Assembly (NCBI GenBank): GCA_013396915.1
Contig: VWZL01005013.1
Coordinates: 62,001 to 126,000 of the forward strand
DNA length: 64,000 bases
From: Stercorarius parasiticus
Lineage: Eukaryota; Chordata; Aves; Charadriiformes; Stercorariidae
Reading direction: 5' to 3'
Shown: positions 11,701 through 36,811 of the stretch, piece by piece
How positions within the stretch are numbered: the stretch's first letter is position 1
Layout of the letters: every line of letters starts with the position of its first letter
Position numbers and translations under genes: made by a program
Notes under the pieces: generated by a model
Told to the model about the DNA's origin: nothing
What the model saw: only the letters and a program-made list of their open reading frames with translations
Databases searched by the model: none

Positions 11701-12072
11701 TATTGTCTGTCACACTAAGAGGAGCTTCTAGGGGCTCAAGAAGCTTCAAAAGAAGGACAGTTTCATCTTCACCTTTTCACACCACAGAAATCAAAGAAGA
11801 CAACAACAAAGCGTGTTGCTCAGGGTCAGCCAAGAGAAAAATCAGAATAGAATACAAGTGCTCCAAAGCACCAGTCTCGTACACCGTAGGCCCCTCAAAT
11901 GCCCAAGGCGTACTCTACATGCACTCTGACCAAAAAATAAAAAGCTAAAAATGCACCCTCAGAATATTATTGGCATTAAAATTCTCAGAACAGTATAGCT
12001 TGATCAAATACAAATAAAGACAAAAATATTATTTAAAGATATTATATCAACACAATTCAACAGCAAACTTAC
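8799..12072 (-). other. FRMPD4: FRMPD4 intron with an inverted repeat
   Basis: A 3.3 kb intron inside the F3 lobe. The only structure noticed is the inverted repeat at 10092-10190. Short ORFs on both strands look random. Confidence 0.9.
10092..10190. repeat. Inverted repeat with about 14-bp arms
   Basis: GGCCAAAATACTTT at 10092-10105 pairs with AAAGTATTTTGGGCC at 10176-10190 (one extra base), enclosing about 70 bases. A smaller TGTTG/CAACA pair lies inside. It could fold as a hairpin or be a worn terminal-inverted-repeat element; no target-site duplication is obvious. Confidence 0.45.
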
Positions 12073-12255
12073 TTTCACATCTAAGACGTGCAGTTCAACT
12101 CTAACACTGCTTTCGTCTTCTGTAAACATCTCAATCCTGTTGACGTGGCTGAAGTCTGCCAGGAGAGCCACCAGGTTTGTTTTGGTGTTTATCACATGAC
12201 TGATTCCGTACCGTGGCCCTACTAACAGAGTCACTTCTGAACGCTTTTCTCCCTG
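12073..12255 (-). CDS. FRMPD4: FRMPD4 exon: FERM F3 lobe
   Basis: A 183-nt exon, 61 codons (w289-w349), phase 0/0. It begins [20 protein letters not shown] and ends [11 protein letters not shown], the core strands of the PTB/PH-like F3 lobe. The donor is GTAAGT. The acceptor is a tandem AAGCAG (NAGNAG): the first AG includes the leading Gln codon, the second starts at GGA and drops it. I used the first because the mammalian protein has a residue at this place. Both leave the frame intact. Confidence 0.95.
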
Positions 12256-24682
<12,427 letters not shown>

Positions 24683-25835
24683 TCACACAGTGGGAGCTCC
24701 ACGTATACAGCAACACTTTGCAAACCAGTCACCGAAGAATGGAAGTACAGTCGAACCGTGATGCCTCCCGAGATAATACATATGCACAAACACATAAAGA
24801 ATCACTGATGCATACTGTGCATACTGCAAGTTATCCCACTGTCAGACTGGAGCGACGAGAAGGGCTCTCGGTGTACATACAAATTCCTTGTAGTGCCTCC
24901 ACAATGACTGCTGTCCACCAAACTTGTTTTCATGAACAGACACCGACCACTGACCAGCCAGTGATCCCTCCAAACACGGAACGGAAAATTTTTTGCATAA
25001 TCTATAATCCATGAGATACAGACACACACACCTTTTGCAAGAAAAAGTGTCAGAGGTCTCCAAGTGCAGTGGTGTCTCACTGTAGTAGCCCACTCCAAAA
25101 CACAGATTAGAGCCACCAAAAGGCACCTGCAGGCTAGCAGGTTTCCCCCTACACAAGCCCCATGAAAGGCTTGGCTACAAGAGATGAGACATGTTTTGGG
25201 ACTTCATGGATTAGAATTTTCTTCTGGGACCTAACTGACTTTTACCTACTACATTATTCAATGGATTCACCTGTGATCAAGTGTTCAGCCCTTGGAAAAA
25301 AATTCTCTCTCCATTTGAGGAGTGTGACTAAGAACTAATTTTTAGTAACAAATTAAATATTCACAATGAACAGGATTCCCATTTTAAGCACCAGAAGCAA
25401 GGCGGTTTTATTCTCAGGTCAGTTACAGAGCTTATGGCACTGCCTAACTCCATAACCATGGTAACGGGCAATGGAAGAAGTCCCAGCTTTGGATGAAAAT
25501 CACTGGGCTTCTTTGGGCTGGGTTTTGGTCCATTGATTTCAGTAAAATGTGAATTAAGAATCTTATGCTAACTCCTGAACATATAAAGTGGTTTTGGATA
25601 CTGCAAAGACTAAGTCATGTTGCTTTGCCTGTGAGAAATTAATGCAGACATCAGTGATGATGATCCTGAAATAACTTCCTATTATCAATGTGGCATGACA
25701 GCAGTCCTTGTAAACACAGAAAATCTTGTCACCATCACTCAAATCTTGACTCAACTAAAAAACTGCAGGAAGGATGGAGTTGTCCAAGTCCACGTGCTCT
25801 TTTCGTCTCTGACCTCTGTTGAAACTGCTTAAACA

Positions 25836-25891
25836 GTGGTGTTTTGTTGTTTTGGGTTGTTTTCTTTTTGTTTTGTTTTTTTTTTTTTTGT
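25836..25891. repeat. T/G-rich low-complexity tract
   Basis: A run of GTTTTG-like units ending in about 16 T. No flanking duplication was noticed that would mark a poly(A) tail of a retrocopy. Confidence 0.6.
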
Positions 25892-27918
25892 GATACAGAA
25901 GCCTTGTTTCTAGAATGCCATTACTGTATGCCATGATTTATTATCACACCGAAAACCTGGTAACTATTACCATAGGCTCAGCATCAACCAGTGAACAAGG
26001 AATGAAAGATGCCACATTCTCCCAGGAAATATCAGAGCCATTTGGTAATTCCTGGACCACGAAATAGAACCAAGAAATAAAAATTAATGCTTCTTCACTT
26101 TTACAGTTAATTCTTTCTTACGTCTTCTCTAGCAGCTATGACCACACAAATCTTTAATCGGTAACAGTAAATGACAGGAAATTCAACCCCATTATCAAAC
26201 CAAGCTCAGATTCCAAAGCCAGTACTGAAAAATGCAGAAAGTCCCCCAGAAGATTTGAAACAACCACCAAAAAGAAAGAAAGGAAAAAATATTAAAAAAA
26301 CCCCAAAGTTAATGTCTCAGGGTGGGGGACCCAAAATACTTCTTCATCAAGAAGGGACAACATGGAAAAGCTGAAGAAGCGTGCTTACATATTATACTCT
26401 AGAGATGAATTCCTAGAAAGACACAGTATACAAGAATACCATGATTAACATAATAAATCTGCACATGCCTTTTCCAATTTCCCTCCTTGCCACATAGTCT
26501 CTTTGTGCAGTGTGCAAGGGGGACAGTCTATGAGGCAACCAATTAACGGACTGGAACCTGTTGATTCCCACTGCCACAGGGCAGCACAGCTATAGGAGTA
26601 GGCTACTGTCTCTCTCTTGTAAGGGCAAGGGGAAAAGAGTGGCTTTCACTTACTTTTCTTGCCGGAAGAGGCTTTTTACAGTTGTTTGCTCTTAGTGCAG
26701 CTGAGTCACCAGTCTGGCCTCTCTCTACAGGCAGATTGCCAAATTTTCTTCTGGATTCTGGCAAGGTTATTCCCATACAGCAAATCTGGCAAACCACTAT
26801 GTGGCTCTGTCGCACTCTACAACCTCTCTTTTCCTCTCTACAGCCTCAAAAGTCACTTGCGGGGGGCATAAACACGTGAATTATGTCATTGTAAAAATGT
26901 GATAGAGGAGTCCAACACAACTGAAAGATCTGAACGTCTGCGAGTTCCCAAGAACCCCTCCGGGACGTGGGGTTTAACGTACATATTGCACAGCCAGGGG
27001 AGCACACCATGGTCTGCCATAAAACGTGGGGCTTCCTTCCCTTCCCACTTCTGCTGTGGCAACGTGGTCAGGACTCCGGCCCCTTGCCAGACACTCTGGG
27101 TGAGCCTGGAAGCAGATTGCTTTCCAAAAACCTTCAATCTATAAAACAGGGGTGTAAGAAAAACCAGACCAGCTGCGCCAGGTATTTGGGGGAGCGTTCT
27201 CTGCTGGTTAAAGGTTTGAGTAATAGCACAGCTCTTGCATTTAATTGCACTATCTCATTGTTTCTACCTCTGCATCAACTTGGCACTTGACGTTTTCTCT
27301 TAGAGAAAGGAACCGTTTCAAAAGAGTGCAGCAAATACCTAGGAAAACAGTTGGGTTTGATTGTTGAAACTTGCTTGACTAACACAGCAAGTACATCAGC
27401 AAGATGATGTGCTGCTCTATTCTATTTTAATGTCCTCAGGTTTGTAGGCCAAGAACACTATCAATTAATGATTATCAGAGCAGCAGGTTCATTTGTTTCC
27501 AATAGTCGGCCTTTTAGCCAAATGGAAGACATTATCCTCAGTTAACGACCTTAAGCAGGGGGTGTTTACACTAATGCAGAACATTTACCACTGCAAGTAA
27601 AGTATTGTCACAGATAAAATCAGCTTAATTAGAGTGACTTTTGCAAAATGAGGGAACACATTTTAACAAGGAGTCAAAATACTTCAAAAACCCACAAACT
27701 TCGCACTGTGTGACCTAAGCATTGTTTCCTCCTAAAAGTTCAAATTTATCAGGACTTTAATTAATTTTTACTTGTTTACGCAGAATTCAGTAAAAATTCA
27801 GCTGATCGTTTCAACACTACCCAGAGAAACTGCCAACAAGAGAAATGAAGCATTGCACAGATATTTGCTTGGAGTAAATGACAGTAAAGACTGAGACCCT
27901 TCTTTGAATGCTACTTAC

Positions 27919-28172
27919 TAGGGACTGCAACAATGGGCACCCCATCAGCAGGGTCAAAACATGAGAGAACGCTATGACAAGAGGAGGCTTTCTGGAAAAT
28001 GTTATTTTTCTCATTTTCTGGACTTTTCAAAATTAGATTTTTGTCAGTGGCATTATAGCAGGTCTCTTTCAGATAGCTCTTAGAAACAATATCCTTCATT
28101 TTGAGGGAAACTGGGTTTTGATGAAAATAAGAATGTCTGGTACTTTGTCCGCTTTTGCAGGTAAACTGTAAT
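27919..28172 (-). other. Candidate cryptic or poison exon in FRMPD4 intron
   Basis: A 254-nt minus-strand segment bounded by CTTGGAATCTCCCCCAG and a consensus donor GTAAGT. One frame is open throughout (about 84 codons, ending DPADGVPIVAVP). The frame it would enter from the PDZ exon (phase 0) reads ITVYLQKRTKYQ and stops after 30 residues. I recognise no protein family. Its length is not a multiple of three, so inclusion would truncate FRMPD4 after the PDZ domain. Confidence 0.3.
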
Positions 28173-31100
28173 CTGGGGGAGATTCCAAGTGAAATGGTGT
28201 TTATTTGCTGCAAAAGCCTCTTTGAGTGCTCTTGCCAGTAGAGGTGCGGCAACAACAAAACCTTTACTCATGCTCAAGAAAAAGAAGGATTTAGCATTTA
28301 GAAGAGGATAGTGTAGTACTGAGCTACCATAAAGCAATGAAACAAGGCAGCAGTACAGGACAGTCGCAAGGTGAAAAGAAAACCTGCTTTGTGATAATGA
28401 CTGAAAATCTGACAGATATACCAAAGTTTTAAATAGCCACAAACTGTATATATGCAATCAATTTTAAGTTTGTTACTTAAAATTAGTCATTAGTTTAATA
28501 CAAAATATTACATTTGTTAGGAAATAAGGAAAAATTGCATGACCGCAAAAATGTGTTGACTTTTTGGTCCATCCCCGAAGGCAATTATATGAGACAAAAT
28601 TTAGCAGGCAAATAAAATGTGAATAAGAGGAAGAATTACATTTATTAAGTGGAACAGGACATAATGCCCAAAGGCAAACTAAATACTGCCATTCATAGCT
28701 GTGAGCAAGGCTGAAACAACTACATTGGCTCACAAGAGCATTGTAGAAGAGCAGGTAGGGACACGGAAGCAATAACGTGGAGAAGTTCTACCATGCAGTA
28801 ATTTGTTATAACCACAGGGCACTGACAGATCACCATCAGGAGTATTTCTTTGTTAAACTCTTGGCACAAATTTAATTGCTGAAATAGTGGTCAGATTTGG
28901 GTTCTCTCTTAAAAGTTGGTGATCTATCATCATAGACAATTATATTTTACTATTTGCATTATTTATATTTTCCTATTTTTAGATGGTAATCACAGTTTGA
29001 TCATTAGTCCCATGTACGTATAACATGTACCTGTAAGGCAGGGAATAGCCAAACCTTATTTTAATGCAGGCATTGAGAAAATCCAATCCATTCCATCTAC
29101 AGTAAACAACAGCCTAGTTTACTGTGATTGTCCCAAAAACCATGAATGAAACCACGGGTCAGCTTCAGACTTTGTGGAACGTGCAGCCATCGCAGCTCAT
29201 CTCGTGACTAGATGGGCCTGGGTCATCTCTCTCAGTGTTTATTAAATGTGGAGGTCCTCCATAAAATCCCCTCCCCTGGCCTTTTGGGATTCTGCCTCTC
29301 CAAAGTTCCTCCGTTTACATTCATGGATTACTCCTTCACATTCATGATTACCTCTCATACACAGGTGCATACTGCTCTTAATCAAGTGCAGGAAAGTGCA
29401 AAACAAGACAGCCATTCCGCACTACTTTCAGCCCTACAACTCTGCAAGGATGAGGACCTTTGGGAATGAAAGAAACCTTCACCCTGTACAAACCCCGGCT
29501 AAAATGAACAAATGAAGGACTAGATGAATGATAATGCACCTGCGATGGGAGAAAGGGCTAATGAAGAAGGAAAAGAGACCTAATGGAAACTGGTGGGGGT
29601 CAGGGAGGGAGAACTACAAGAAGAAAATGATGGACAGGGTGAAGGGGCTCTTTTCTACTTTGATGAAACAATTAACGTGGAAGTTCAAGCTGCATTTTCT
29701 GTCTTCACTGCTGAAAAAATCATGGTTTTTGTACAACTACATTCCAGAAAAATCTATATAGCCTAAGAGGAGGCCTCCAGGAAGACAGGTCAGGAACAGC
29801 AGTGCTTACTGAGATTTGCACCACACACAGATGGAAGAAGAAAGGTTGCGCAACACAGTTCTGACACGAGAGGAGTCTGCTTCAAACAGCAAAGAGTGGT
29901 TGGACAGTGGCCATGGACCAGCCCACACTTCCAGGAGGCAACACAGTGACATCAAGTTTGCCATTAACCACACCGTGATCCCCTCTGGTGTAGGATTAAA
30001 GCTACGTATGGAATTGACCACATGAAAAAGCTGATGTGGAAGTTATGCAGTGGGAAAGGTCCTCAGGATGACTGCAAAAAAAAGTGCCCATTCAAAGAAC
30101 AAAAGCCATCATTTCTACATCAACTTCACAACTTCTAGCAGTCAAAAATCATCTTGTTCATAATGCTCACATGTCTGACTTCCAAATAATTTCTAAAGCT
30201 ATACCTTGGTAGTCTTTTTCACTTTAGATTTTAAAGTCTTTGTGATGAACCTGTTTCGTTTTTATATCCTTCTTTACAACCACAAGTCTAGATACGGTAG
30301 TTGCTGCTCTTACACGACTCCAGAAAGCAACACAGCATGAAAAATACTGTGAGACCCTCAGTAAGACTGTGGCCACAATCATTACAATCCATAAATAAGT
30401 GTTATTTATCGCAGATTTTTCTGCAAATGTTGTGTCTCGGACATATAACTGTGTTCTAACAAGAAGCACTTCCTTCAAAACAGAAAAAGATCTTATCCTT
30501 TTCCCCTTGCAAAACTTATGCACAGCAAAATCACCATAGATCTCATCTGGGCCTGGACTACATCCAAGGAGCTTAAGAGACTAATCATGAAAGCAACCAA
30601 TCAAATGATTTCTACACATGAAATCTGAACAGATATCAAAACAGGCAACTTATTTCATTTGAGTAATGCTTAAAACTTAATAAGGCAACAATCAGAATGA
30701 TAGTCCATTTACAGAATAAAATGGTCAGAAACGATAATCAAATGCCGTACTTCCAGAAATCAAAACTTTGAACTGCTTCCACTGCTTTAGCTATTCAATG
30801 ACCTCCTCATGAGCAGTGGTGATATGAATGTAGCAGAAATCTGTAGACTGAAGGAAAGAAGAAGATAGCCTAATGTTTTGGTTTGGTCATAATTAAAATG
30901 AAATTTTAATGAGTTTAAGCATTAAACAAAACCGAATGCACTTAAGCAAAAATGATCTGCAAAAGCTTTCAAAAAGTACTAAGTGAACTACAGAGTACTA
31001 TAAATCTAGATTATGTCTGCTTTCACCTGCAATCATAAAGGATGGTTACTTGAAAGCATAAAAACAAAACACACTCTAAATAGCGCAAATAAAAACAATT

Positions 31101-33781
31101 AAGAAACAGCACTCTTGTAATCCATCTTGGCAGATATTTTTCATGCAATGATAGAAAGAAAAAGGTTCACCATCAAGAAGAGAGATCGATGAAATGTTTG
31201 TAAAGATGTATTTCTGCCAAGAATGGGGAAGAAATTCAGTCTTTATTTAAAAGCTCTTACTTTTCCTTTGTCTGGTTTCTACTTCATCTTTCCAGTTTTA
31301 TTTGCAAAATAGTAAAAGGAAAAATGGAGGAGGCAAAATTAAAGAAAAGGGCAAAACACATGTGCATCACAATTTCTGAACACATTAATATTGTTTCCAA
31401 ACTGTAAGACAAAATGTATTTGCTACAGGACCCCCTGCACAGGTGACCAGGACAGGTACACAGCCGGAGTGCAGCAACACGCAGGATGGCAGAGCTGAGG
31501 GGGATGTCACCTAAGAAACAGGCTCAGACACTACTGACAGCAACGTTGCGGCAGTATGAGGGCCAGCATGGGCCAGGTGTTCAAGGTGACTCAGGAGTCC
31601 CCGGCAGATTTCACAGCCCAGGGTTTGCATAAACTGAGGGACCCTGCACTGCTTCGGGGCTCAAAGTGGGCTGCACACACTGGTACCATCCCAACTGCTC
31701 CCCATCCTTACGCACACCTTCATTTCCACTGCAGGAAAACTTGGGCTTGAAAGTGATCAGGGAAGGATGCTATGAATCAACACAACCCTGGTCTGGACAG
31801 GTAGGGAGATACCATAAGAGTGCACAAACTGGAGGACATCTGCAGAGTGCAACAGTCCTGCAGGTGAGGCTCTCCCAAATAAGCTCATGCCACTGAAGCA
31901 TCCTGATTTTGGGACAAAAATTGGTCAAGTAAAGCTAGCACCGCTATGCATACACCAACTGCATCTTCTGACTGCTCTGTGGACATTCCTGGGGAGACAA
32001 TCTTCATGCCTATGTGAGATAAAATGTCCATCACCCCGAAAACACGTGTGCTTTGTCTGCTGAGGTAGAGCTGGGGGATGACAGACATGCCAGAGTGGGG
32101 CAACACAAAACCATGTGTAAGATGGGTACATCAGCCCAAATGGCTGACAGGACAGCAAAGTGTTTCAGTGCCATTCCTAGCTCAGTGACATCTAGAGGTA
32201 GTTCAGTTTTCAATTAGCCTTTGGTGCAATGTAGTGAAAGGAGCAGATTCTGCCTTGTCTGGCCTCAAACAGGGCTTGGACCCAAAGAGCTGGCAAGATG
32301 CCAGGTCATGACTTTCCTTCTTCTCCAGGTTAAAGGCTGGAGGAGGACCCAACGTGTGCTGTAAGGTCTCCAGTTGAACATGGAGTGCACAGCTCATTTG
32401 GGTTTCAGCTTCCCTTATGTTCAGTACATATAGGCTTGCTCTCACATCAGCAGCACAGTGATAACAGGCCCCATCACCTCACACACATGTAGTACTACAC
32501 TTTACTGTCCACTTTTAAGGGCTACGCATACCTGCACTAAAGCACTTGCCCCTTCCTCACCTGACATTTAAAGAAAAGCCTGTCAATGGATGAAATAAGG
32601 CAACCTGCACAAAAAAGGCAAGTGGGTGAGGATTTCTTTTCCCCCATATTATATATATTCCCTGTGATCAAAACCACTGGCTGCAATCCAGCAAGCTTTA
32701 AAGGTGGTTAGGTTGCTTTATTGGGTCAGACCATGCCTGGGTTTTCATTTAAGAAGGCTGATGTTGACCAGGTCCCTGCTCACCTTCCTGCCAGTGGTCT
32801 TCCTGCAGCGCAGCAGCCCCTGCCTTCTTTTGCTGGGAAACGTGTGCTTTCCCCCCACAATTTAGCTGCTGTGCAGACCAGCTTCTAGAAAGGGTACAGG
32901 ACCAGCATAACTACACGGCCACCTCTAAACTAGCCAGAAAGGCTACCAAGTAGTACGAAGCGATACAGCCTTGACCAAATTGCATTTGCAAGATGTATAT
33001 TTTGGCAGCTTCATCAGATAAACTCGTTTTCACATCTTTGTGTCAAATCCATCTCATCTCTTATTCTTGGGTGAAAAGGATGCAATTGTCCCTTGTTAAT
33101 CAAAACTGCTGTGTATCAGGCTGGCCAACAGGGAGGTGAACGGACCTGTTGAATCTGAAATCACTGCTGATGCATCGCTGTGCATGGATGCATGGGAAGA
33201 GAGAGATGTGCTTTCTCCCTGGCTTGGCTTCTTTCCATTTTCACCCGTCCCTCTTCAAGGATGGATTCGAGCAGACAGGTCATGGACCTGCTCCCACAAA
33301 CCACTAGGCTCTGAGGTGGGCTGCAGTTTCTCCCGGTCCCTTCGAGCCAGCCTCACGCAATCATCTGTCTGTCTCTTCTCTGCCCTCACCTCCACACACC
33401 CCACGCTGGAGATGCAGGCAGAGCCCTCCCTTGCATAAGGTCCACCTGGTTTGATACAGCAGCGGAACTCTGTGGGACCGAGGCAGAATTTAGAAAAACC
33501 CAGGAGCTGTAACAGATCAGAAACTGAAGCAGAACTCAGCCTCCTGCTCTATTTTCCTGGTATGAGTTTAAGAAACTATTATTATTTAACTTGCTAATGC
33601 AGTCTTTGAGTGCAGGATGCAGTAACGCAGTCTTAAACATCACCTTTAGGAGACGCAGCCCTTATCTCACTTATTTCTTTTACTGCACAGATAAGGTAGA
33701 GACACAGACAGAATGTAGGCAGAAAAAAACACCCTGCTATGTTGCTAGGAAACTAATTCAGAAAACACTGACAATACTTAC

Positions 33782-33827
33782 AGGGTAAGGTTGGACAACA
33801 GTAAGGAGGATTGATTCTTTGCAGCTT
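33782..33827 (-). CDS. FRMPD4: FRMPD4 exon: last strand of the PDZ domain
   Basis: A 46-nt exon that encodes SCKESILLTVVQPYP (w1-w15) after one base completing a split codon, probably Arg from the upstream exon. The acceptor is a T-rich tract ending TATAG and the donor is GTAAGT. The peptide matches the final beta strand of the FRMPD4 PDZ domain and the linker into the FERM domain. It enters in phase 2 and leaves in phase 0. It is too short to stand out as an ORF and was found by its splice sites and peptide. It is isolated: 9.2 kb of intron follows, and more than 30 kb precedes it with no recognisable exon. Confidence 0.9.
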
Positions 33828-36774
33828 CTATAAAAAGAAAAAAAAAGTAAGATCAAGTAAAGATTCATACTTTTATTCACCACAGATAACCAGATTTTCT
33901 TCTTAATGGAGAAAACTGCAGTAATATGGCAAAATATTTATTACAATCACATAGCAGAGAATTACAGAGATGAATAATATGCCAAAATAACAATGGATAT
34001 TAAAAAATAGATTTTTCCAATCTAACAAATTGAATTGACTTAACTTTACAGTTTATACTATGAAATATTTGCTTCATCAGAGATACCCTCATGCTGCAAG
34101 AATGCTTTTCTCCAGCAAGAATGGAATAATATTTGATTAATCCTACCAGTTCAGCATCTATAGACTACGAATTTCTTTCACCTACTTTATAAATGCAAGT
34201 TACTTTTTATTCCATCTAGCTCTTGCACACTTAATGCCAAATTTATCTGAAGACAGCAGTGTTTTGAAAACAAAAATGAGTACAAAATTTATCCCCCATT
34301 TCTTTTCTAGCTTGCCTTTTTAAATGGGTGGAAAAGGATTAATATTTGGTGAACATCCCCATTAGAATTTTTACGGTTTTACAAAATTGCCGAAGACAGG
34401 TTTTTCTTTAAAATTAAACAGCTCTTCTTTAGGATGAAACTAGTAAATGGAAAACATCATCAGCTCTAAAAAAACCCAGTTATTTACATGATAAAGTATT
34501 AGGAAAATCGATATAATCAAAGTGGTATAGACAAATGGTAAATGTATATTTTGACTATTGGTGGGCAGTTGGGGGTGGTGGACAACTGGGGAAAAGTAAG
34601 GGTAAAGCAGAAGAAGAAGGAAGAGAAGCCAATCAGGGTCAATATCCCTTGTATTACATTGTTGGTCAGATGGCTGCTGAGGGCAATATAAGCTAAGAAA
34701 AGGTCAGTTGCCGTTTTGTTGAGATGGAGTTGATTTTCTGTTGGTTTTACCACTTTCAAACACAATTCATTGTTTATTTATGTGATTTATTGCCTGGCTA
34801 ACACGAGTGCAACTGATTTGGGATTCCCGACCTGTTCAGCAGAACTGATTAAAATAAATCACACTGTATTGGTCTTATACAGTGTCACCTTATATGCATA
34901 TTTACACCACAGATACACAACTTAAAAAGCCAAAAAGCAAAGAAAATAGCAGAGAGACTTAAGCCATAGTCAGAAAACTAGTCTGGAAAGTCAGGCTATA
35001 CTTGATGAAGCCAACACATCTCTGAAGGCCAACTGGGATGACAATTTCTACTTCTGTCAAAGCCATCAGTCATGCAAGGGGCAAGGTCTGACCAAATAAC
35101 CCCTAACTAAATAAAAAATTGTTAAGCTTCAATTTTTACTCTTCTTATTAGATATTTGTATCATTACACTAAAAGAGTATAGGTAGACTTTTCGAAAGAA
35201 GGGATCGAAGGCTTTGGTCATATGTCTGTGCTTGGAATAACAGAAATCAAATAAGTTAGAAAGTTAAAAATAAATTAATAAGGAGCTACATGTAGTGAAA
35301 ATTAAATATTCTGCCAAAAACCAGCATCATTTTATCCCCTTTAGATATAATTATGACTACTTTAAGGAATTTCCCACAATTATTTTTCATTTCAATAAAC
35401 TTGTTCCAAAGTTAAACTCCAGGAATCATTTATTCAATCACGAAACAGCCTTTATTTACAGTGTTCATATTTCTGAAAATTTATAGCTCATTTTAAAGGT
35501 CTGTAAGCTACAGTTTTGTAAATCTCCACAATTATTCTTTTTTATTCTCCACTGTTATTCTTGAAGCATTTATAGCGTATAGTTTAAAAAAAAGCAACTT
35601 CCATTCTTTTTTGGCTAACAACAGGATTCCTTCTACTTTTTTTTCCTGTTCTATATACCACATTTTTGGGAATCTAAAAATGCATGATAAGAAACGCAAT
35701 TTATTTCAAGAATCTCAAAGTCCCATCTATGCTATCCACATCCACCCTATTTGCCACTGCTTTATTAATCTAGGCATTCTGCAGGCATTCTTTTCTGTAG
35801 ACAGAAAAGCCCACAGAGTTTTTAGCTATGGGATAATCTGCAGCCCTGGGATAACTACTCCATGCCTAACTGACCCCTTCAATTACGTTCAACCCACTAA
35901 CTTATGTTTCTCATGAAACATAAGATTGCAACCACCCCTGCCTCCTGCAGTCCAGCTACCTTAGAGAGTGGCCTTTAAAAAAGAAAATCAGCTTTTCCTG
36001 AAAATGTTTTTCAGTGCTTCGTTATTCTTGTATTAAACTTGTCCAAATGCCAGCATAGGTGAGATTCATCCCAGACTAACAAGAGCTTTTTTAAACCAAA
36101 AGGTCATCAGTGCTAAGATTTATTTTGGGGACAAGACTTGCTGACAGGATAATCACTTGTGTTGGAAGCATGCTAGACCTTGGACCATTCATTCAACATT
36201 TGAGGCTATAATAAGGCCATTTGGAGTATCTGGACCCAAGCATGTTACACATATATAAAGAAGGTGTCATGCACCACGTACAGTCCCCTCATCATTAGAG
36301 AAAACATTTTCTATAAGATACATGCTACGTACAGAACACAGCACAGTTACAAGAGAAATAAAAATTTAATCATCAACTTTTTGATCTGCAGCACTCAGTC
36401 ACAACTCCACTGCTCGTTTTAAAACCTTCTCAACTGATGATGACAAAACTCCGAACCACAACACATCACTTTCTACTCCCAATACTGTTAGCAAATCCTA
36501 TATATCTAAATGATAACCCTTGCACTGCACTGGAGACTGTCAATCGCACCAAGTATTGTATATATCACAGTAACGGAAAAACAGTGGAATCGCTGACCGT
36601 GTACTGTAATCTATAAATTTTATAGCTTAAATGTATGTGTACATATGTATGTCCACGTCTGATAGTAGAATATATAAACAGTTTAGATTACATAAACTAG
36701 GAAAGTCACCACACTTGAATGTGAACTACTTCTTTCAAAGAACTTCTGATAGTGGCAAAGAACAATAGTCTTAC

Positions 36775-36811
36775 TTTCTCCTGAAATGTCTTTCCTTCTT
36801 TAAGAATGTTA
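36775..36811 (-). other. 37-nt cryptic exon candidate
   Basis: On the minus strand a T-rich tract (CTTTTTTTTTTCTTTACTTTAG) precedes 37 nt ending GAGAAA before a GTAAGA donor. In the frame left by the upstream FRMPD4 exon it would read SNILKEGKTFQEK, but its length shifts the following PDZ exon out of frame and reaches a stop in the next exon. Not part of the known protein; possibly only a decoy. Confidence 0.2.

Noticed and set aside
26603..27290. Overlapping ORFs on both strands in a GC-richer block
   Set aside because: Considered as an LTR or retrocopy, but no terminal repeats, poly(A) tail or known protein was seen.
28080..28457. 125-codon minus-strand ORF overlapping the orphan exon
   Set aside because: Only the part inside 27919-28172 has splice support; the rest lacks a promoter, acceptor or recognisable protein.
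30224..30523. Minus-strand ORF with a hydrophobic stretch
   Set aside because: Hydrophobicity is explained by AT-rich codons; no family, no splice support.
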